A DNA stretch of 64,000 nucleotides from Nocardia abscessus NBRC 100374 (GTDB taxonomy: Bacteria > Actinomycetota > Actinomycetes > Mycobacteriales > Mycobacteriaceae). A program made the translations under genes and the position numbers. Positions within the stretch are counted from its first letter, which is position 1; every line of letters starts with the position of its first letter. The stretch is from the NCBI RefSeq assembly GCF_000308455.1, contig NZ_BAFP01000130.1, forward strand, positions 1-64,000. The letters run 5' to 3'. Of this stretch, positions 42,489 to 51,397 are shown piece after piece. Below the pieces are notes generated by a model that had not been told where the DNA came from, did not search any database, and was given only the letters and a program-made list of their open reading frames with translations.

Positions 42489-43247
42489 TTAACGGATCGA
42501 TTGCGACGGTCGACGCGCGCGGTATCCCGCGCGGACTTCTGGCGGTAAATGCTCGGTCGCGTAGCTCAGCGCGGTGCGTCCCATGGCCGTGGCGTGCCGG
42601 TCGAGGAAGCCGGTCAGCAGGCTGCGGTCGACGCGCTTGCCGACTTCGCGCAGCATCCAGCCCAGCGCCTTCTGGATCAGGTCGTGGCGGTCGCCGAGCA
42701 GCAGTTCGCTCAGCGCGAAGGTGGTGGAGGCGTCGCCCGCTTTGATGAACGCGAAGGTGGACAGCAGCGCCACCCGCCGCTCCCACAGCGAGTCGGCTCG
42801 GGCCAGCTGGAACAGCAGGTCACGCGGCTTGTCCAGCAGCCACGGGCCGACGATCTGCTCCGCCGACACGTCCACGAGATCCCAGTTGTTCACTCGGCCG
42901 CGGCGCACGGCCGCCAGGTACAGCTCCACCATGGCGGCGCGGGCGGCATCGTCGAACGAGCGCGGCTTCGACGCCGCGGCGAATCGGGCGTTCAGAATGA
43001 CCAGCGCGACGAACCGTTCCTCGTGCACCTCGCTGTCGAGCAGCTTGTCGACCTCGTCGAGCGGAAGCGCCGCGAAGCGTTTCGCGACACCACGGCTCGC
43101 CGGGACCCGGACGCCGACGAACACGTCACCCTCGCCGTACTCGCCGGGGCCGGTCTTGAAGAACCGCCGCAGGTGCGTCGCATCAGCCGGATTCGCCAGT
43201 TCCCGCAGGGCCGCCTGCACGTCGGCCGCGGTCACCGAGTCGGTCAT
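42489..43247 (-). CDS. DNA alkylation repair protein (AlkD-like)
   Basis: A 252-residue helical-repeat DNA glycosylase of the AlkD family, which removes bulky or charged alkylated bases. The N-terminus shows the family pattern RRFFKTGPGEYGEGDVFVGV and VPASRGVAKRFAAL. The core holds VNNWDLVDVSAEQIVGPWLL, with the W and D of the VNNWDLVD motif that form the active site. WMLREVGKRV and ATAMGRTALSYATEHLPPEVR end the protein. The ATG at 43247 is used, with AGGAA upstream; the frame is open 62 codons further into the racemase gene without homology. It follows the racemase-like gene by 34 bases, so they are likely co-transcribed. Confidence 0.85.
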   Translation of the reverse strand: MTDSVTAADVQAALRELANPADATHLRRFFKTGPGEYGEGDVFVGVRVPASRGVAKRFAALPLDEVDKLLDSEVHEERFVALVILNARFAAASKPRSFDDAARAAMVELYLAAVRRGRVNNWDLVDVSAEQIVGPWLLDKPRDLLFQLARADSLWERRVALLSTFAFIKAGDASTTFALSELLLGDRHDLIQKALGWMLREVGKRVDRSLLTGFLDRHATAMGRTALSYATEHLPPEVRAGYRARRPSQSIR

Positions 43248-43281
43248 CGCACCGTGTTCCTGTTGCGAACCGCTCGGCGGC

Positions 43282-44043
43282 TCACGCCTGTGCGCCCAGA
43301 ACGCGTCCGGACTCGAACGCGGCCGCGCTGGCGGGCAACGCGCCGGGCTCGCCGCTGTTGAGCACCCGGACCTCCCCGGTGCCGGTGCTGGGGCGGCCGA
43401 GCGCGTCGATGCGCCGAATGGTCTGCGCGGCAACGGCTTGCGCGCTGTCGAACAGGCGCACGCCGTCCGGCAGCGCGGCCACGATCGCGTCGGTCACCAG
43501 CGGGTAGTGGGTGCAGCCGAGCACCACGCCTTCGACGTCCTGCGGCGTCCGCGCGGCGGCGTCGGCGATCGCGTCGTGGGCGGTGGCCAGATCACCGCGG
43601 TCGATGGCGTCGGCCAATCCGTGGCACGCCACGCCCACCACGTCGGCGTCGCCGCCGAATTTCGCGATCAGATCGGCCTGATACCGGCTCGCCGTGGTCG
43701 CCGCCGTGGCCCAGACCGCTACCGATCGGCATACGGCCGCGGCGGGCTTGATCGCGGGCACGGTGCCGATCACCGGCACGTCGGGCCCGACATCCGCGCG
43801 CACGTGCTCCAGCGCCGTAACGCTGGCCGTATTGCACGGCAGGACGATCACCTCGGCCCCCATCCGGAGCGACGTCCGCGCGGCGTTCACCACCCGCTCG
43901 ACCACCCAGTCCTCCGGCTTCGGCCCCCACGGCGCGCCATCCGGGTCCAGTTGCAGCAGCAGATCCACATCCGGCCGCAACTTGCGTAACCAGGCGGAGG
44001 TGGGCAGCAACCCCAGACCAGAGTCGATGAGCGCGACGATCAC
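43282..44043 (-). CDS. murI: Glutamate racemase-like (Asp/Glu racemase) protein
   Basis: A 253-residue Asp/Glu racemase family enzyme, predicted to interconvert L- and D-glutamate for the cell wall. Both catalytic cysteines are visible: LPCNTASV near residue 70 and LGCTHYPLV near 175, the second followed by family-typical sequence. The N-terminal motif is unusual (ALIDSGLGLLPTSAW instead of FDSGVGG), so this may be a paralogue and not the essential MurI. The GTG at 44043 has GGTGG upstream. It is the first gene of a unit with the AlkD-like protein. Confidence 0.75.
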   Translation of the reverse strand: MIVALIDSGLGLLPTSAWLRKLRPDVDLLLQLDPDGAPWGPKPEDWVVERVVNAARTSLRMGAEVIVLPCNTASVTALEHVRADVGPDVPVIGTVPAIKPAAAVCRSVAVWATAATTASRYQADLIAKFGGDADVVGVACHGLADAIDRGDLATAHDAIADAAARTPQDVEGVVLGCTHYPLVTDAIVAALPDGVRLFDSAQAVAAQTIRRIDALGRPSTGTGEVRVLNSGEPGALPASAAAFESGRVLGAQA

Positions 44044-44462
44044 CGCACCACCGTATTACAGCCCCACCGACAGCCACGCGACCGCTCATGCCCCGGCGCA
44101 CCCTCCGGCAACAGCCGCAGGCCGCCCCGGCCTCGGCGGATCGGACCTTCGCCGAACGCCCGCGATCCGAGACGCGCGGTGCCGTCAGCGGGACCCGATC
44201 GCCGCCCGGGCTCCATCGGCGAAATGGGATCGCGGCCACCCGCAACTCGGCGGGGCAGTACACCCAGCTGCGAGGTCTGCCACCGGTCCGCCCGAGCAAC
44301 CGCGCGGAACTCTCGGTGATCACCATGCTCAGGAATTCGAGCCGGCACGAGCGCGATGCCGGACACCGGCCGGACCGAACCGATCGCGACGTTGTCGCCC
44401 ACCCGGCACGTTCTGCAGAACCGCCGGCAGCCCGCCGCGACGTTGTCGCGCGACCGGCGCGT
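44044..44462. other. Intergenic region without a called gene
   Basis: About 420 bp between two minus-strand genes. Near the end of the ferredoxin reductase gene it holds two exact copies of GCGACGTTGTCGC (44386-44398 and 44437-44449), 51 bp apart. Each can fold into a small GCGAC/GTCGC stem and may act in termination. Frames here look like chance, with no motif or ribosome site. No promoter was recognised. Confidence 0.4.
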
Positions 44463-45659
44463 TCAGCTGGGCGCCAGCAGCTCGGTCACCGGAGCGCCCG
44501 CCGCGATCTTCGCGCGCGCCTTCATCACCTGAGCGGTCATACCCGCGCCGACGACGCCGGTGAGGTTGCCGCCCTGGGAGTAGTAGGCGAGGAACTTACG
44601 GCCGTCGTCGGAGGCGATGTGCACCTCGTCGGACGCGCCGGGGGTGCCCAGCGCCTGGATCTTGACGTCGTACTGGTCGCTCCAGAAATAGGGAACGCGC
44701 GCCGCCGTGGGCGGTTCGGCGCCCAGCAGCGCGCAGGCGACCAATTTGGCCTGTTCGCCCGCGTTGGTCCAGTGTTCGACGCGTTTGCGCGAACCGGTGT
44801 CGTGCAGCCACGCCGCCACGTCACCGACCGCCCACACGCCTTCGGCGGAGGTGCGCCCCACCTCGTCGGCGAGCACGCCGCCACCGGCCGACGGTTCGGC
44901 CAGCGCGATTCCGGAATCGCTCAGCCATTCGGTCACCGGCCGCGAACCCACGCCGATCACGACGAGATCGGCGGCGATCTCGGTGCCGTCGGACAGCCGG
45001 GCGCCGCGCACCCGCCCCGCGTCGTCGCCGAGAAGAGTCTCCACGCCGATACCGCAGCGCAGGTCGACCCCTTCCGCACGGTGCGTCCGCGCGACCAGTT
45101 CGCCCACTTCCTGGCCGAGCACCGAGGCCAGCGGCGTCGCCTGCGGTTCGACCAGCACGACGTCCACCCCCTGCGCCCGGAAACTCGCCGCGAGCTCGCA
45201 GCCGATGAAGCCCGCCCCGACGACGAGCGCCGTGGCAGCGCCGGTCAGATCGGCGCGCAGGGCGACGGCGTCGGAATGGCCGCGCAGCACGTGCACGCCG
45301 GCCAGATCGGGCAGGCCGGGCAGGCGGCGCGGGCGCAGGCCGGTGGCGACGATCAGCTGGTCGTAGTCCAGCGTCGTGCCGTCGGCGAGGCGAACGCGGC
45401 GCGCCGCGGTGTCGACGCCGACCGCTTCGGTGCCCAACCGCAACTCGATCTGCTTCTCGTCGTAGAACTCGCCCGGACGCAGGGTGGTGTCGTCGGTTTC
45501 GCCGCGCACGAACTGCTTGGACAGCGGCGGCCGGTCGTACGGCAACCGCGACTCGTCACCGACCAGCACGAGCGCACCGGCGTACCCCGCGCGGCGCAGT
45601 TCCTCCGCGGTGCGCAGGCCGGCGAGGCCGGCTCCGACGATCACGATCGGCGCGGTCAT
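44463..45659 (-). CDS. FAD-dependent ferredoxin reductase (Rv0688-like)
   Basis: A 398-residue NAD(P)/FAD-dependent oxidoreductase of the putidaredoxin reductase type. The FAD-binding motif is IVIVGAGLAGLRTAEEL and the NAD-binding motif is ALVVGAGFIGCELAASF. The FAD-contact stretch is DYDQLIVATG and VWAVGDVAAW. The family C-terminal domain is present. Rv0688, its likely counterpart, lies next to the mycofactocin genes of M. tuberculosis, so finding it near mft here may be conserved linkage. AAGAAGG lies upstream of the ATG. The electron acceptor (a ferredoxin feeding P450s or other oxygenases) is not in the window. Confidence 0.85.
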   Translation of the reverse strand: MTAPIVIVGAGLAGLRTAEELRRAGYAGALVLVGDESRLPYDRPPLSKQFVRGETDDTTLRPGEFYDEKQIELRLGTEAVGVDTAARRVRLADGTTLDYDQLIVATGLRPRRLPGLPDLAGVHVLRGHSDAVALRADLTGAATALVVGAGFIGCELAASFRAQGVDVVLVEPQATPLASVLGQEVGELVARTHRAEGVDLRCGIGVETLLGDDAGRVRGARLSDGTEIAADLVVIGVGSRPVTEWLSDSGIALAEPSAGGGVLADEVGRTSAEGVWAVGDVAAWLHDTGSRKRVEHWTNAGEQAKLVACALLGAEPPTAARVPYFWSDQYDVKIQALGTPGASDEVHIASDDGRKFLAYYSQGGNLTGVVGAGMTAQVMKARAKIAAGAPVTELLAPS

Positions 45660-45812
45660 ACGGCCATCCCTTCTTTGGAACCCGGCCGCCGATTCCCCGG
45701 GAAACCAGCGGTGCGACGAAGCCCACCCTAACCTCTGCTTGGTTCACGCCTCTGTGAGGACGGTCACGTCGCGGCGGGCGAGCGACTGTCGCGCAATCGT
45801 TTCCATTCCGAT

Positions 45813-45830
45813 ATTGATCGGGCGGTCAAT
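45813..45830. promoter_or_regulatory. Candidate TetR operator upstream of SPW gene
   Basis: ATTGATCGGGCGGTCAAT is an 18-bp dyad with perfect ATTGA/TCAAT arms. It lies 48 bases before the SPW start codon and is of the form often bound by TetR proteins. The second gene of the same operon encodes a TetR protein, which suggests autoregulation. Confidence 0.5.
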
Positions 45831-45878
45831 CAGAGTTATACCGAGGAAAGAACATATTCCCAGCCCGAGGAGGCACAC

Positions 45879-46235
45879 ATGTTCACCGAGAGCCGCGCGC
45901 AAGATTTCCTGGCTGTCGTGCTCGGAGCCTTCGCCGCACTGTCCCCCCTCTGGGTGGACACCAACGACAACGCCATGTGGTCGCTGATCGTGCTCGGCGT
46001 GCTCATCGCCCTCACCGGTCTCGCACAGATGGCCCGCCCCGAGATGGCGGCGGCGGACTACGTGATGGGCCTGTGCGGCGCACTGCTGTTCATCTCCCCC
46101 TGGGTCATGGACTTCACCGAGTACCGCAGCGCATCCTGGACCGCATGGGTGGTCGGGGTAGTGACGGCGGTGGTCGCGGTAGCGGCGCTGCCGATGGTGT
46201 CGGGACGTCTGCACGACATGGCTCCGCATCACTGA
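45879..46235 (+). CDS. SPW repeat membrane protein
   Basis: A 118-residue protein with four predicted membrane helices arranged as two SPW repeats. The tell-tale motifs are FAALSPLWV and LLFISPWVMDF, each at a helix end after a short TM segment. Family function is unknown. GAGGAGG lies six bases before the ATG. Its stop codon overlaps the start of the next gene (TGATG), so it is translationally coupled to a TetR regulator. Confidence 0.85.
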   Translation: MFTESRAQDFLAVVLGAFAALSPLWVDTNDNAMWSLIVLGVLIALTGLAQMARPEMAAADYVMGLCGALLFISPWVMDFTEYRSASWTAWVVGVVTAVVAVAALPMVSGRLHDMAPHH

Positions 46236-46864
46236 TGCAGATGCCCAAAACCCGGCGCGCCGGGCGTCGCCGCAGCGCCAAAGCCGACGGCGACGCCCGG
46301 CAGCTCATCCTCGACGCCGCGGAGAAGCTCTTCGCGGCACAAGGATTCGACGCCACCGCGACGGCGGCCATCGCCGCCGCGGCGGGCGTCCCCAAAGGAC
46401 TCGTCTTCTACTACTTCCCCACCAAGGATTCGATCCTGTCCGCCTTGATGTCCGAGCGGGTGCCCGCGCAGCCGATCGATGACATCGGGACGGTGGTGGC
46501 GCCGGGCGATCCGGCGACCAGCCTGGTCAATCTCGATGCCGCCCTGAACCTGCGCGACCACCACTCGTCGGTGCTGCGGGTGATCCTGTGGCGGGAGGCC
46601 GACACCCATCCCGACGTGCGACGGCAACTGCGCCGCCTGCGCGATCAAATGCTCGACGTGACCGCCAAGGTGCTGCAGGCGAGCGCCCCGGCCCCGGTCC
46701 GCCCCGGAACCCTGCGGGCATGCGCCGCGGCCTGGGTCTCGGCGATGTTCGCCATCGCCAGCACGGACCGGCTGCACGCGCTCGACGGAGTGCCGCTGCC
46801 CACCGCCGACGAAGTGCTGAACGTGGCCCGAGTGGTCGCGGCGGGCATGACCCAGATGGGCTGA
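46235..46864 (+). CDS. TetR-family transcriptional regulator
   Basis: A 209-residue TetR protein. The HTH occupies about residues 25-75 (ARQLILDAAEKLFAAQGFDATATAAIAAAAGVPKGLVFYYFPTKDSIL), with a helical C-terminal ligand-binding part. The ATG overlaps the SPW stop as TGATG, so its translation depends on the SPW gene. It probably represses the operon through the dyad at 45813-45830. The inducer is unknown. Confidence 0.85.
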   Translation: MQMPKTRRAGRRRSAKADGDARQLILDAAEKLFAAQGFDATATAAIAAAAGVPKGLVFYYFPTKDSILSALMSERVPAQPIDDIGTVVAPGDPATSLVNLDAALNLRDHHSSVLRVILWREADTHPDVRRQLRRLRDQMLDVTAKVLQASAPAPVRPGTLRACAAAWVSAMFAIASTDRLHALDGVPLPTADEVLNVARVVAAGMTQMG

Positions 46865-46953
46865 ACGCACCGGAGTTATCCACAGCAGGCGTGTTGTCCA
46901 CATTCGCCCGCGCGGTGGGTGTCCTGGCGGCGCCGGTCGCTCACGATCGTCGT

Positions 46954-47910
46954 ATGGAAGCACCGCAACTGATCTCGCGTAAGCAAGCGCTGGCATCCGG
47001 TCTCTCCGACAAGGCCCTGCACCGGTTGTGCCGAACGGGGAAATGGCAGCGGCTGCGGGCCGGGCACTATCTGGATTCGCCTGCGTCCGGTCTCGGCGCG
47101 ACCGGGCTACATCTGCTGATGACGTTGGCGACCGCGGAGTCCACGTCCGAGTCCGCCATCACGAGCCACTGCTCGGCGGCGGTCCTGCACGGAATGGCGA
47201 TCTGGGGCATCCCGCTGGACCGCGTTCATCTCACCAGGAACCGGATCAACGGCGGTCGGCTGAGCAGGCGGCTCGTGGTCCATTCGGCCCAGGTGGAGCC
47301 GGACGAGATCACCCTGGTCGACGACATCCGAGTGACCACCCCGGCGCGCACCGTCCTCGACATCGCCCGCTCGGAAGGCTTCGAACAATCCGTCGCTCTC
47401 GGGGATTCCGCCTTGCGCCAGGGCCTGACCACCGCGACGGAACTGCGCGAACATCTCCGCAGGGCCAGGCACCGGCCGGGATGCCGCAGGGCCGCCCTCG
47501 TCCTCGACTTCCTCGACGGCCGTAGCGAGAGCGTCGGAGAATCCCGCAGCCGGATCATGCTGCGGCAGCAGGGTTTCCTCGCTCCCGAAGTGCAAGCACG
47601 CGTCTTCTCCGATAGCGAGATATGCGTCGGTCGGGTCGATTTCCTGTTCCCCGACTTCGGGGTGATCGGCGAGTTCGGCGGAAAGGCCGAGTACCGGACC
47701 ACATCGCGAGCCCTGATGCCCGCCGAACAGGCGGTCACCGCGGAAATGCTGCGTGACGACCAACTGCGTGCACTCGGCTGGACGGTCGTCCGCTGGACCT
47801 GGGACGACCTGTCCGCTCCCGGCCGACTGGCCGAGCGCCTCCACACGGCGTTCCGCACCGCCGCGGGCGATCGCCGCTCCGGCTATTGGACACCCACCCC
47901 CGCATTCTGA
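46954..47910 (+). CDS. AbiEi-like antitoxin/DUF559-type protein
   Basis: A 318-residue protein with an N-terminal winged-helix region like type IV antitoxins of the AbiEi group (SRKQALASGLSDKALHRLCRTGKWQRLRAGHY), a middle helical part, and a C-terminal nuclease-like region of the DUF559/Vsr-like type (EVQARVFSDSEICVGRVDFLFPDFGVIGEFGG and VRWTWDDL). Such proteins are frequent in mycolic-acid actinomycetes without a toxin partner; none is seen here. The ATG at 46954 is used; the annotation by length could run further upstream. DnaA-box-like sequences lie 50-80 bases before it. Confidence 0.65.
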   Translation: MEAPQLISRKQALASGLSDKALHRLCRTGKWQRLRAGHYLDSPASGLGATGLHLLMTLATAESTSESAITSHCSAAVLHGMAIWGIPLDRVHLTRNRINGGRLSRRLVVHSAQVEPDEITLVDDIRVTTPARTVLDIARSEGFEQSVALGDSALRQGLTTATELREHLRRARHRPGCRRAALVLDFLDGRSESVGESRSRIMLRQQGFLAPEVQARVFSDSEICVGRVDFLFPDFGVIGEFGGKAEYRTTSRALMPAEQAVTAEMLRDDQLRALGWTVVRWTWDDLSAPGRLAERLHTAFRTAAGDRRSGYWTPTPAF

Positions 47911-48029
47911 TCCGCACTTCCACCGTCCCGACGAACGCGAAGAGGCGTCCCATGAGCCATTGCCCGAGCACAGGCCCTCGCCCGCCGAGGGGTAGTGGGC
48001 GAGATACCGGTGATGCGGTTTACGGGCAC

Positions 48030-48851
48030 TCAGGCGCGCCGGGTGAGGAAGTCGGTGACGTCGGTGGCGAAGCGGGGGTGCTTGATCGCGCCCATGTGGC
48101 CCGCGCCGGGGTAGATGACGAGGCGGGAATCGGGGATTCCGTCGGCGGTGCGACGGAACGTGGCGAGGCTGTAGGCGGCGTCTCGTTCGCCGCCGACGAC
48201 GAGCGTGGGCGCGTGTATCTCGCCGAGGCGCTCGCCGAGGTCGAAATCGTCCTCGGCGAGGAGGAAGGCATGCGTGTCGGCGGGGTCGGCCGGCCGGTTC
48301 AGCGGATCGAGCAACCACATGGCGGCGGCCGCGAAACGAGCGGCGACGGGCGAGGATACGGCGCTCGAGGCCAGGTGGTGCATTGCCCGGCGGCCGCGCA
48401 GAGCGGCTTCGGCGTAGCGCATCTGGCTTTCCTTGGCGATCGGATCCAAGCGGTATCCGGACGACGCGATGACGAGGCGGCGCACCACCTCCGGATGATC
48501 GGCGGCCAGTTGCAGCGCCACCGAGCCGCCGGAGGAAATGCCCAGCACGTCGACCGGCTCGCCGAACTCGCCGCGCAGCGCGTCCGCGTGCTCGGCGGCG
48601 ATCTCGCCCATCGTGACGCCCTCCGCCATGCCCGGCGCGCGGCCCACCGCGTAGACGCGGAAGTTCCGGGCGAGCGGCCCCAGCGTCTTGATCTCGGAGT
48701 CACGCATCCACCCGCGGGGGTTCGCGTGGTCGGGGCTGAACCACCGGAGAAACACCAGCGGCCGACCGGAGCCGATCGCGAAATAAGGCAGGCCGTGCGC
48801 CCACACGCCCTCCGTGACCTCGAACCCGGCAGCCCGTCCGTTCTTGCCCAC
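48030..48851 (-). CDS. Alpha/beta hydrolase
   Basis: A 273-residue alpha/beta hydrolase. The nucleophile elbow is GISSGGS (Ser near residue 106), the acid is probably the Asp in VVGGERDAAYS, and the His lies in IYPGAGHMG. The fold is complete, with a cap-like segment from about 130 to 190. The GTG at 48851 has GGAGG upstream. The substrate is unknown. Convergent with the AbiEi-like gene. Confidence 0.85.
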   Translation of the reverse strand: MGKNGRAAGFEVTEGVWAHGLPYFAIGSGRPLVFLRWFSPDHANPRGWMRDSEIKTLGPLARNFRVYAVGRAPGMAEGVTMGEIAAEHADALRGEFGEPVDVLGISSGGSVALQLAADHPEVVRRLVIASSGYRLDPIAKESQMRYAEAALRGRRAMHHLASSAVSSPVAARFAAAAMWLLDPLNRPADPADTHAFLLAEDDFDLGERLGEIHAPTLVVGGERDAAYSLATFRRTADGIPDSRLVIYPGAGHMGAIKHPRFATDVTDFLTRRA

Positions 48852-48948
48852 GATGTCCTCCGATCAGCGACCCGTCCCTCGTCCCGACGCTATCGGAGTG
48901 CGCCGTGGGGTGCGATGACCTCTCTGGTCAGCGGAGCATACTTTTCGC

Positions 48949-50214
48949 GTGAGTCACGAGCCTTTGTCACATGGAGTCGAGACGCGTCCTTTCCCGCTGG
49001 ATCCCACACCCATCCACGTGCCCGACGAGGTTCTGGCCGACCTGCGCGTACGGCTCGACCTGACCCGATGGCCGGTCGACGCGGGCAACGAGGACTGGTC
49101 CTACGGTGTCTCGCGAGATTATCTGCGGGAGCTGGTCGAGTACTGGCGCACCGGCTACGACTGGCGCGCGGCGGAGGCCGCGATGAACGCCTACGAACAC
49201 TACTTCGTCGAGATCGAAGGCGTGCCGGTGCATTTCCTGCGCAGGCCGGGCGTCGGGCCGAACCCGACGCCGTTGATCCTCACCCACGGATGGCCATGGA
49301 CCTTCTGGCACTGGGCGAAGGTGGTCGACCCGCTGGCCGACCCCGGGGCCTTCGGCGGCGACCCTGCCGAAGCGTTCGACGTGATCGTCCCGTCGTTCCC
49401 CGGGTTCGGCTTCTCCGCACCGCTGCCCGACAACCCGGATATGAACTTCTGGAAGGTCGCCGACCTCTGGCACGTCCTCATGACGGAGACGCTCGGTCAT
49501 CCGAAGTACGCCGCGGCGGGATGCGATGTCGGCGCGCTGGTCACCGGCCAGCTCGGGCACAAGTACGCCGACGAGCTGTACGGCATCCACATCGGCTCCG
49601 GCCAGAAGCTCACCCTGTTCGACGGCGACCGGGGCTGGGACATCAGTGGCGGCAGGCCCATTCCCGAAGGCATACCTCCCGGCGTGCACGCACGGATCAT
49701 CGAGCTGGAACGCCGTTTCGCCGTCCACCTGGCCGCACAGGTGCTCGAACCGAGCACCCTCGCCTACGGATTGTCCGACTCCCCGGCCGGGATGCTCGCC
49801 TGGATTCTGCAACGCTGGGTGAGCTGGAGCGACAACGGCGGCGACATCGAGTCCGTCTTCGGCAAGGACGACCTGCTCACCCACGCGATGATCTTCTGGG
49901 TCACCAATTCCATCGGCACGTCGATCCGCACCTACGCCAACAACCATCGCTACCCGTGGACCCCCTCGCACGACCGGCAGCCCCCCATCGAGGCCCCCAC
50001 CGGCATCACCTTCGTCGGCTACGAGAACCCGCCCGGCGTCACCACCGACCGCCGTGTGCAGAACTTTCGCGACAGCGACCGCGGCGCTTGGTACAACCAC
50101 GTCAACCTCACCGTCCACGATCGCGGCGGTCACTTCATCCCGTGGGAGATACCGGGCCGGTGGGTCGAGGATCTGCGCCGCACCTTCCGCGGCCGCACCC
50201 CGTCCACTGCCTAG
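48949..50214 (+). CDS. Epoxide hydrolase
   Basis: A 421-residue alpha/beta hydrolase of the microsomal-type epoxide hydrolase family, which adds water to epoxides. It has the N-terminal EHN region (PFPLDPTPIHVPDEVLADLRVRL), the HGWPW oxyanion motif, the nucleophile Asp in AAGCDVGALV, the C-terminal catalytic His in HDRGGHFIPWE, and cap-domain residues in between. The GTG start at 48949 has no strong ribosome site. Possible role: detoxification or use of epoxides made by monooxygenases. Confidence 0.9.
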   Translation: MSHEPLSHGVETRPFPLDPTPIHVPDEVLADLRVRLDLTRWPVDAGNEDWSYGVSRDYLRELVEYWRTGYDWRAAEAAMNAYEHYFVEIEGVPVHFLRRPGVGPNPTPLILTHGWPWTFWHWAKVVDPLADPGAFGGDPAEAFDVIVPSFPGFGFSAPLPDNPDMNFWKVADLWHVLMTETLGHPKYAAAGCDVGALVTGQLGHKYADELYGIHIGSGQKLTLFDGDRGWDISGGRPIPEGIPPGVHARIIELERRFAVHLAAQVLEPSTLAYGLSDSPAGMLAWILQRWVSWSDNGGDIESVFGKDDLLTHAMIFWVTNSIGTSIRTYANNHRYPWTPSHDRQPPIEAPTGITFVGYENPPGVTTDRRVQNFRDSDRGAWYNHVNLTVHDRGGHFIPWEIPGRWVEDLRRTFRGRTPSTA

Positions 50215-50341
50215 TACCGCCTGCCTGGTACCGCCGAGAAAGCCGTCGCCGCGGAAGCGAATCCGCCGTCGGGTAGTCGGCGGTATGTGAACTCCCCCAA
50301 TGGGGGCCGAGTCGTCGGATATGGCCCGTAAGGTACCGATC

Positions 50342-51349
50342 ATGGCCACCGAGAGGTCCGAGCTGGTGCAGTCGGTCGTCGAGTCCTACCTGCTCGACGG
50401 AGCACGCCGGTACAACCGCACCGAGGTCGCCGAGCAGTCGGGGACGACGACGGCGCTCACCACGCGCTTGTGGATGGCGCTCGGTTTCCCGTCGAGCATC
50501 GGTGACGAGGCGGTCGACTACGCCGACGCCGATGTCGCGGCGGTGCGCAACTTCGAGCAGCTGACCGTGTTGTCCTCGGCGGACACCCGGCAGCAGTCGG
50601 CGACCGCGCGCACGCTCGGCCAGGGCATGGCCCGTCTGGCGGAATGGCAGGTCGACCTGGTGCTGGCGGAGATCGAGGAGCGCATCGCCCGGGCGGATCC
50701 CGACGCCGACCCGGAGGAGACGGTGCGCGCCGCCACCGAGGGCGCCATCGCCACGCTCGAGCAGCTGAACACCTATGCGTGGCGGCGGCATCTCGCGGCG
50801 GCGCTGTCGCGCTCGCTGGACCCGGGGACGAGTGCGGGTGAGTCGGTGCGCGAACTGGCTGTCGGTTTCGCCGACATGGTCGGCTACACCAGGCTGACCA
50901 GGCACCTGCATCCGGACGAACTGTCCATGCTGCTGGAGGCGTTCGAATCCACCACCACCGCCGCCATCACCGAGAACGGCGGATGGGTGATCAAGAACGT
51001 CGGCGACGAAGTCATGTTCGCCACCGAGAGCGCCACCGAGGCCGCCCGCATCGCCCTCGCCATCCAGGAATCCACCATGATGGTCGGCGGCACCCCGGAT
51101 CTGCGCGTCGCCGTCGCCTACGGCCCGGTACTGCAACGCTTCGGGGACCTGTACGGCTCGGTGGTGAACATCGCCTCGCGACTCACCGGCGTCGCGCGGC
51201 CGGGCACCGTCCTGATCGATGACCACGCTGCCACCGCACTGGAGGGCGACCCGGCATTCACCATCAGGCACCTGCGCAGCGTCCGGGTGCGCGGCTTCAA
51301 TCGCCTGCGGCCGCACCTGCTGCGCCACAACGGCAAGAACGGCAAGTAG
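50342..51349 (+). CDS. Class III adenylate/guanylate cyclase
   Basis: A 335-residue protein with an N-terminal helical region and a C-terminal class III nucleotide cyclase domain (about residues 165-330). The metal site shows FADMVGYTRLTRHL and the VGDEVMFATESA loop, with the transition-state residues in SVVNIASRL. It would make cAMP or cGMP from the triphosphate. No membrane segment or HAMP is seen, so it is a soluble cyclase with an unidentified sensor region. The ATG at 50342 is chosen for the AAGG site; another ATG 14 codons upstream is possible. A cyclic-nucleotide-type phosphodiesterase lies 3 kb away. Confidence 0.9.
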   Translation: MATERSELVQSVVESYLLDGARRYNRTEVAEQSGTTTALTTRLWMALGFPSSIGDEAVDYADADVAAVRNFEQLTVLSSADTRQQSATARTLGQGMARLAEWQVDLVLAEIEERIARADPDADPEETVRAATEGAIATLEQLNTYAWRRHLAAALSRSLDPGTSAGESVRELAVGFADMVGYTRLTRHLHPDELSMLLEAFESTTTAAITENGGWVIKNVGDEVMFATESATEAARIALAIQESTMMVGGTPDLRVAVAYGPVLQRFGDLYGSVVNIASRLTGVARPGTVLIDDHAATALEGDPAFTIRHLRSVRVRGFNRLRPHLLRHNGKNGK

Positions 51350-51397
51350 CCGCGACCGCGTGCCGCCTGCCCGCGACGGCCGCCCTAGGCTCGTCCG

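Noticed and set aside
46876..46902. A replication origin
   Set aside because: Only two DnaA-type boxes, no dnaA or dnaN nearby and no AT-rich unwinding region.
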